Source: Undaria pinnatifida (lineage: Eukaryota; Sar; Phaeophyceae; Laminariales; Alariaceae). Taken from it: a DNA stretch of 64,000 nucleotides. Under the pieces are notes generated by a model, which did no database searches, had not been told where the DNA came from, and worked only from the letters and a program-made list of their open reading frames with translations. The stretch covers positions 8,849,194 to 8,913,193 of the forward strand of contig JABAKD010000029.1 in the NCBI GenBank assembly GCA_012845835.1, written 5' to 3'. Of this stretch, positions 58,147 through 64,000 are shown piece after piece. Every line of letters begins with the position of its first letter. The stretch's first letter is position 1. The position numbers were made by a program, and so were the translations under genes.

Positions 58147-58185
<39 letters not shown>
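57858..58185 (+). mobile_element. SINE family A, copy 9, full length with A37 tail
   Basis: The best copy. Head CCGGTCGCCCCGGTGGGGTA, B box GAGTTCGAGCCC, GTGCATACTCGTATAAATTC, body GCGGAAAGCGCGAGAGCGTG, GCTGAACCCTATGCGCGATA, GACACCTGTGACCACGGCTT, GTCCAGAAGCTGGAAAGTG, then 37 A (58149-58185). It is inserted in the L array and is probably the youngest A copy here. Confidence 0.9.
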
Positions 58186-58187
<2 letters not shown>

Positions 58188-58254
58188 GCCGCCCAACCAA
58201 CATCGGGGGCAGCAACCTTAATGGGTAGTAGCAATGCCGCATGGCCTATGGTCA

Positions 58255-58480
58255 ATGGTGGTTAACCTCGAACACTCCTGTTGTGTACTGTTCTTCACAT
58301 TGAACTGATATTTCCACCCGTCTACATCCAGGACAACCAGTGTCCGGCGCTGTTAACTGTTGCCCTATAGAGAGACTCGAGCTCTGTGGTCACGAAGTAC
58401 GAGACAGATATGGCAGATACAGCAGCAAGGTGACTTGGCCATGCAATGCCAACCGCAACGAGCACGCGGGCAAAAAAAAA
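58255..58480 (+). repeat. Repeat L, unit 3
   Basis: CCACCCGTCTACATCCA, AACCAGTGTCCG, GAGCTCTGTGGTCACGA, ACGAGACAGATA, TTGGCCATGCAATGCCAACC, GCAACGAGCACGCGGGC, then an A-run. Confidence 0.7.
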
Positions 58481-58629
58481 GTAAGCGAGCACACCAGATA
58501 ATTAATTTGCAGAAGAACGAGAAAAGAGAAAAGATGAACAAGAAAGAACAAGAAATAAAAAAAAGGGACAATCAATCGGAAAAAAAGAGGGAAGCAGGAC
58601 GGCACGTTAAGAAAAACGCCTGAGTGAAA

Positions 58630-58935
58630 GTAAGGTTGTTGTAAGTCAGGGGTTCCAATCTCGGCACTCTGTATGGAGATTTTATTTTCTAAAAACACCA
58701 ACAACTGCCGATAGCGCGTTATTATAGCGTGATGGGTAGGCACATTTCGACGCGAGTCGACGAGAGGGAAGAAAGCGCTGAAGGCTTGTCGCGATAAAAA
58801 TAACAGCGCGTACCGTAGCTGGTAGTGAAGAGGGGTGGGGGAAGAGCCTGCATAGTAGTGACCCCGGAACTGAGCAACGTCTAGGGACGGAGAAGGAGAA
58901 ACAAAAAGTGTGAAAATAAAATAGAAGCGACGAGC
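58630..58935 (+). mobile_element. SINE family B, best plus copy
   Basis: Truncated tRNA-like head with B-box-like GGGGTTCCAATCTC, then CCAACAACTGCCGATAGC, GACGCGAGTCGACGAG, AAGGCTTGTCGCGATAAAAA, GTGACCCCGGAACTGAGCAA, CGTCTAGGGACGGAGAAGGA, an A-rich end. It is inserted between L units 3 and 4. Confidence 0.7.
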
Positions 58936-59084
58936 AAACAAAAACATATTATTACATGACATGTTCCATGCGTCCTTGAAGGCTTGTATGTATCCATAGT
59001 TTTATCGTCGTCTCTTCATCATCACGAATTTTGTTGACAGCGCTGTCAGATCCAACTGGCCGCCCAGATAGACCGCCCGTTTGG

Positions 59085-59275
59085 AGGTCTGGTCGGTAAT
59101 TTGTCGCCAAGAAGGTGTGTGTGTATTCTTCACGTTAAAGTGACGTTTTCCGCCCTTCTACACCAAGCATAACCAGTGTCCGTGCCGACGACTCCTCTTG
59201 ACAGAGAGGCGAGCTCCTTGGTCACAAACTGCAAACTACGAACGAGACAGCATAGATACACGTTGGAGGTGGTGA
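59085..59275 (+). repeat. Repeat L, unit 4
   Basis: TTCTTCACGTTAAAGTGACG, CCCTTCTACACCAAGCATAA, CCAGTGTCCGTGCCGACG, GAGGCGAGCTCCTTGGTCAC, ACGAGACAGCATAGATACAC. Confidence 0.65.
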
Positions 59276-59299
59276 CTTTTGGAGAAAAAAAAATACAGT

Positions 59300-59759
59300 G
59301 GCCCTCGGGGTCACTCGTGAAGGTAACCCTCCTGTTCCTTTGTGGTCTGAAGCTTTGGTGCTGTAAAAAACAAACTGATGTACTAACCCGCAATGTAAGG
59401 GTAAGCTACGCTGCGCCGCACCAAAAGCCCTACGTATAACATTTTTTTTGTCCATGAGCGGTACGGAGTGTGAACACGATGGTTCGGTTGTAACCATGCC
59501 CATCCCAATCAGCCTTCCCATTTTCGCAAGTTCACCTCGTTTCGGCTTGATGGCCTTGGTCAAGGGGTTTTGGTCGTTCAGGTGTTGGACCGTATAGGCT
59601 CTGAGAACCACCTCAATATGATCCAGGGATACGCCTACATGGCAAAGTATACCGACCATCACAGCAGGTTAAAATGATCCTCCTTCACGGAGTCACCCGT
59701 GCGAGTGGCTCAAACCCGATAGTGAAAAAAAGGGTAGATCCCCCACCGCTGCCTTGGTC
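59300..59759. mobile_element. MITE family F, copy 5
   Basis: One side has CTCGGGGTCACTCGTGAAGG and CTCCTGTTCCTTTGTGGTC; the other GAGTCACCCGTGCGAGTGGC, CAAACCCGATAGTGAAAAAA, GGGTAGATCCCCCACCGCTG, CCTTGGTCTC. The left terminus is not sharply defined. Confidence 0.55.
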
Positions 59760-59972
59760 TCAACCTTGGCATCCGGACACGCCTCACGTTTTATATTGAG
59801 GCGCGCGGGTGCGAAGGACAAGCCTTTTTTATTTGTTTCTTGGCTTTTAGGTTGTGATTCCCGCGTCAACTCTTGATACCTTACCGACACCGCGCAACAG
59901 AAGGTACGTGAGGGAGGGAGGGAGGGGGTGTTGTTATTTACTGTTGTGTAACGGTGCTACTCCTTCCCTCAC

Positions 59973-60064
59973 CGTGAACTTGGCGGCCGCCTCGTCAGCC
60001 TCGTCGGAACTTGCTGCAGATTCGGCCGTGGTCCTGGACCCTGCGGAGCTTTGAGAACCGTTGC
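59973..60064 (-). CDS. Candidate exon, Ala/Ser-rich
   Basis: 92 nt on minus between acceptor GTCCGTCGCAG|G and donor TTCACG|GTGAGG. It encodes GNGSQSSAGSRTTAESAASS, DEADEAAAKFT. The splice signals match those of the 40-45 kb gene, but no partner exon was found. Unrecognised. Confidence 0.35.
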
Positions 60065-60324
60065 CTGCGACGGACACATCGCAAGCAAGAGGAGGGCAGA
60101 TGGGAAAAGAAGGCAATCATACAACATATCTTATTATTAGCTATTATTAGAGTATAAAGCGTGAGGAACGTGCATCGGCCAAAAACTACTCGACGCACAA
60201 AAATGGTAATATTTCCTAAAAAGAGTAAGGACGCATGCTGCGTTAGAGGTGCATGATTTTCTTCTGCTCAAGGCACCTCACGCGAGGACTTCTATTTAAG
60301 CCCAAGGCTACGGTACCATAAGGG

Positions 60325-60574
60325 ACGCGTGCTACGATAGAGGTAGCATTTTGTTCGTCTGAAATGTTTTCTGAATGACGGGGCTCCTTAACCCAAAATC
60401 GTCGGAAATCAGCCATTTTTTTGCCGTGATTCTCGTTGTGTACCTGGGCCATGAGGATTTTTCATCCGGTACGAGCAGTTTTTGTTTTTCTCCAAATCAC
60501 TTTTCGAGAGGTCTTTAGCTGCCAAATTGAGAAACCTCAGAAAAAAAGTGGTGCACCTCTATCGCAGCACGCGC
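60325..60574. mobile_element. MITE family E, intact copy (250 bp)
   Basis: Inverted ends ACGCGTGCTACGATAGAGGT and CACCTCTATCGCAGCACGCG (written outer-left and right on plus). The inside shares ATGACGGGG, CCTTAACCC, AAAATCGTCGGAA, TTTTTCATCCGGT with 18661-19247. It shows the empty site for the F insertion there. E-end relics also lie at 17747-17770 and 60998-61018. Confidence 0.75.
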
Positions 60575-60793
60575 CGGGGGTACCCCCTTTCACGCCGCCA
60601 GGTTTGAGCCATTCGCACGAGTCACCATGTACCTGGTTCAGGGTAGCTAACCACACCCCGCTGCCCTGAAAAACGCACGAAACCTTAAGGCCACCAAGGA
60701 ACAGGGGGCTCACTCGCGCGAGTAACCTCGAGTCACACACAGCAAAGTATAGGCCCAAGAAATGACTCCCCTATACCGTAGCTTGCTTTGGTC
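60575..60793. mobile_element. MITE family F, copy 6, 5'-truncated
   Basis: Starts GGGGGTACCCCCTTTCACGC directly at the E end, then GGTTTGAGCCATTCGCACGA; right part GGGCTCACTCGCGCGAGTAA and CTATACCGTAGCTTG..TTGGTC. The GGACCAAGGC terminus is missing on the left. Confidence 0.6.
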
Positions 60794-61065
60794 TATAGCT
60801 CAACCGACACCTAGGTCCTGCGCTTAATTACTTCATTAAACCGAAAGCGTAACCCAGTGAGCAAACCCATGGTCTAGGTAATAAATAATAAAATACCACA
60901 ATAATAATAAAATAAATGAACACGCGACGATTTAGTGTTATTAAGGAGCCCCTGTCGTTCAAAAAATGGCTTAGCCAAAATGGGGTACACCGTAAAACCT
61001 ATATCGTAGCACGCGTCTAAAAGGAAGTAAAGTGTTATCGTCAATTTTGTCATTGTCTGGACTGC

Positions 61066-61177
61066 CACGTGCAGCGACGAAACTAAAATGCAGGACGACT
61101 TTGCTAAAAACGCTGAGTCGGGGCTCTTCAAAATGCAGGACAACTTTGCTAAAAACGCTGAGTCTGCAGGTCCTAGG
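61066..61177 (+). CDS. Candidate exon with 15-residue tandem repeat
   Basis: The frame reads CSDETKMQDDFAKNAESGLF then KMQDNFAKNAESAG, two near-identical 15-residue units (46 bp in DNA with spacer), after a possible acceptor GTGCAG|CG and before a possible donor CTGCAG|GTCC. Amphipathic and coding-like; unrecognised. The opposite strand is also open here. Confidence 0.3.
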
Positions 61178-61180
61178 TGT

Positions 61181-62035
61181 AGGCCCTTCTCCCGCTCGGT
61201 ACCTTGATCCCACCAGTACCACACCCCACCCGGGCCTGGGCTCTCGAAACCGCCCATTATTATCCGCCGGCAGGAACCAACACGCACCTTAGACCCAACT
61301 CGCACCTGATCCACCGAAATCGCCCGTTTCCATCAAAACGGCCGCAGCAAGAACCAAAGAGACTAAACCCTAATAAAGTATATAGTCTACATAATGGACG
61401 GCCTGCCAGAGTTTCATGCAATGCAAGCCGTCCTCTGCATTTAGTCGGCTCCAGGTAATATATGTACGGTAGGCATCATGTTTACAGACAAGTTTTAATG
61501 CTTTTGCATGTATGTGCTAATTAACAGCAGCAGCAGAAGACGCACTTGCGTCATAATAAACGATGGACGACGCACACTACAAAAGCTATCCGGCACGGCA
61601 GTAACTCCCAAAAAGATGTAACTCTAATCCCAAGGGATTTGTCCCCGAATCGTGCAGTGTCGAAGGGGTTTGAAACGAGGGGAAATTCAACATATTATTG
61701 CTGCTTGAGGAATGTGCGAAACTTTACCGTACGAATCAATCGAGCAGTGCTGTATGCGCAAGAACAAATTCACACGAACGTATGATACTTGGTATAGTAG
61801 CAGTAAACACCGCCGGCGAAATAAAGTACTACTACTTACTTGCTGCTGTGGCATGACATGCACTCAATGACTGCTTCTTCTAGTGAAAAACTCCTGGCAC
61901 ATGCTCCTTGCTCGATGTTCGACAAATCAGACAGTTAGTTACTGTATGTAGCACTTGTACGCCAAGCTTGGATGTGGAGTATTATTATTGTTGTGTTGGC
62001 CAAAAATCAGCATATTGCTACTACTACTGCTGTGG
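61181..62035. other. Intergenic, no gene recognised
   Basis: Only short frames; no repeat from elsewhere was noted. Confidence 0.4.
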
Positions 62036-62260
62036 TGAAGGATGCTGTGATGATGGTGATGGCGATGATGATGATGGTGGTGATGATGATTATGGTGATG
62101 GCATGATGATGATGGTAGTGATGACGATGGTGACGATATTGATGATGATGATGACCAGGGTGATGATGGTGATGACACGATGATAGTGAAAGTGATGATG
62201 ATGATGGGGCGATGGTGATGATGCTGCTGATGATTTGATGACGACGATGATACTGCTGCT
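62036..62260 (+). repeat. (GAT)n imperfect microsatellite
   Basis: GATGATGGTGATGGC-type units run for about 220 bp, with a further ATC run at 62454-62478. His and Met/Asp runs in frames across it are artefacts. Confidence 0.9.
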
Positions 62261-62867
62261 GCAGTGCATTTTTTGCTTCTTTTGGATTTATTTATGTCAT
62301 TCCTGTAGCCTGCACATTTTCTTTGTGCCTCACACTACCGCCGCCACCGCCAACAACGACACATCCGCCCCTTCGAGGATAACGACTAGTTTTATCAAGA
62401 ACATTGATATTGCCAGTCGGTATTCACAGGAGACGTGTTCCGAACATGATTGCCATCATCATCATCATCATCATATCATCTTCATCCATGCTCATAGTCT
62501 TAATGTGCCCTCTTTCTCTCTCGCTCGCTCTGTCTCTGTTTCGTGCCTATGTGACTGCTTGTACTATCGTACCACCACCGGTGTATTGTTTGCAGCTGCA
62601 ATGTTGCTGTTGATGCTGTTGCTGTTCTCACAATGAGCCGTCGCCATAATATCTAGTCCATGTCCACAAGGAGACAGGCACCATGCTCCAATAATACATG
62701 GCGAGCGAACAGTCTACAGCGTGTACCAGGCGTTGCCAGGCAATGATGTTTATCATATGATAGATGTGGGGTCTTCATGCAGGTTTGTCTTCCAGTTTTT
62801 AGAATAATATTCGAAAATGAGGAAGTGGCTGAAAAAAAGTAACGTATCAAATTCACGCTTCCCGAGC
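62261..62867. other. Intergenic
   Basis: A 133-codon plus frame runs through the microsatellite and is not believed. Nothing else recognised. Confidence 0.4.
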
Positions 62868-63705
62868 GCCAGTCACGTGCCTCGCGACACCGCCTGTCAA
62901 AAGCCTTGCACTCGTGGAATGCATGGATTTCTCGCGGAGGACAAGTACGCAGGGGCAGCCCTGGAACTATGAAGAGAGAATGAATCACGCGTTCACAGTG
63001 ATTGCCGCGGACCAGCTCTCGAGCGGAGAGCTCGCAGACCCCCTCGCGGTCGTGGATGAAGATACGCCTTGCGCTGAGGGGGGCTACTACTGTAAAAATG
63101 CCTTTGAGCGATTTCGACTTAAAATTGCTCTTTTTTTCTTTTTTGAAATTTCGTAGCCCGTTTTTCGTGTTCTTGAACGCGTTGACTCAAACTTGGGTAT
63201 TCTGCACGTTTTTTTTTTCTGTTTATGATACAAGCGTGCACTGAGCTGAAGAACATTTTTCGAGCAGAGGTATGCTGCCGCCTGCCACCTCGCACGGGTG
63301 GGTGTGAAGGGAAGGGCCCCCTACGGTACATAGGCTCTGTGTGGATCCGCGACGAAATGGGGCGTGCATGTCACAATGTGCAAGCAAGTTGACGCGCAAG
63401 CTTGGTGGGACGCTTTTCAGATGTTTGCTTTGCCGAGCAAACTCTCGCAGTACAGCAGTCAGTGTAGTAACCGAAAAACTCTAAAACAGTCAGTCATCTT
63501 CCCCGTCCCAATCGGTTCACAAAGCGATGACAGGGCGACCTCTGCAACGGGACAACGACGCGCAGCGCACGGCCCACCTTCTGTCGACTCTGGCTCTTTG
63601 CCTGGGTCCATGAGCGACCCTCTCGCCGCGGCCATCTCGGTGTTGAACGCAGAACGGCGTGCTGCTGATGCGGTCTGTGGAAGCCGCCTTGCGTGTGAGT
63701 GAGAA
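62868..63705 (+). pseudogene. Family P gene, copy 2, better preserved
   Basis: Block 1 (62914-63118): open frame with NHAFTVIAADQLSSGELADP then LAVVDEDTPCAEGGYYCKNA, FERFRLKIA. Block 2 (63520-63702): RRAAHGPPSVDSGSLPGSMS, DPLAAAISVLNAERRAADAV, CGSRLACE, stop; an overlapping frame continues SVEAALRVSENMGFY, which is the frame that matches copy 1's SLEAAL. Between the blocks the DNA is conserved but not open, so it may be an intron. Block 1 is intact where copy 1 (14.5 kb) is frameshifted. Function unknown; whether it is expressed cannot be judged. Confidence 0.5.
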
Positions 63706-64000
63706 CATGGGGTTTTATATTTTTTTTGCCAAACAAACGCAAGATATCCAACATGCAGAAATAGTGGAAAACCGGGAACGATCATGCATATCCCCTCTAA
63801 AGTTTGACTGGACCTGCCGTACGTTGGTATACGAGTGGGTATGAGGAGTGCCTGCCTGTGCCCGTGTGGTGCCTGCCGAATACCTCTAGACTAGGTGGTA
63901 AGCCGACCCCCGATCACATGGCATTGAACAGAGACGAGGGTCGAGAAGATCAGAAGACAGCGCAGAGGGCATGCATGTACGATGATGAGATGTATAGACT
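63706..64000. other. Window end, no gene recognised
   Basis: No motif or repeat was identified in the last 295 bases. Confidence 0.4.

Noticed and set aside
62235-62636. 133-codon frame with a His run
   Set aside because: The His run comes from the ATC microsatellite; the remainder has no recognisable feature.

Overview
This window is nuclear eukaryotic DNA. Protein-coding exons are few, GC-rich, encode Ala/Gly/Glu-rich products and are separated by introns with GTGAGT/GTGAGG donors and long pyrimidine tracts before the acceptor. Most of the rest is interspersed repeats: a chromovirus, DNA transposons, tRNA-derived SINEs, MITE-like families and microsatellites. This suits a repeat-rich protist or alga; a brown-alga-like stramenopile is my best guess from exon/intron style and Ala-rich proteins. 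That assignment is inference. No bacterial-style operon, rRNA gene, functional tRNA or CRISPR array is visible.

Layout. 1-14.5 kb is intergenic and repeat-dense: a foldback repeat, piggyBac-like and hAT-like MITEs, SINE copies and minisatellites. At 14.5-15.5 kb lies a decayed copy of a gene whose better-preserved relative is at 62.9-63.7 kb. 17-23.7 kb holds two MITE families, one nested in the other, plus more SINEs. 24.1-25.8 kb (minus) is a long open frame for a repetitive, disordered protein. 26.7-38 kb is a nest: an (ATT)n tract totalling about 1.29 kb is split by a complete 8.06-kb Ty3/gypsy chromovirus with apparently identical 362-bp LTRs and by a 1.17-kb Harbinger-like element with inverted ends. 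The tract abuts the end of a SINE-like repeat that may have seeded it.

40.2-45.5 kb (minus) is the best host gene. Four exons have splice phases that agree across three introns and end at an in-frame stop, giving 1091 residues with an unknown 5' end. The acidic N-terminal module of this gene recurs in two degraded paralogues at 47.4-48.0 kb (plus) and 48.1-48.6 kb (minus), arranged tail to tail. 49-54 kb carries two remnants of another unrecognised family (motif KWYR...RFMARWHVE) and several SINEs. 54.29-56.25 kb is a hAT-type transposon with long inverted ends and a perfect 8-bp target duplication. 57.3-59.3 kb is a locally amplified repeat split by SINE insertions. 59.3-61 kb again holds the two MITE families and short exon-like frames.

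The genes do not form a pathway. The coherent story is mobile-element nesting: relative insertion order can be read at three sites, and local gene families appear as one intact member with broken relatives.
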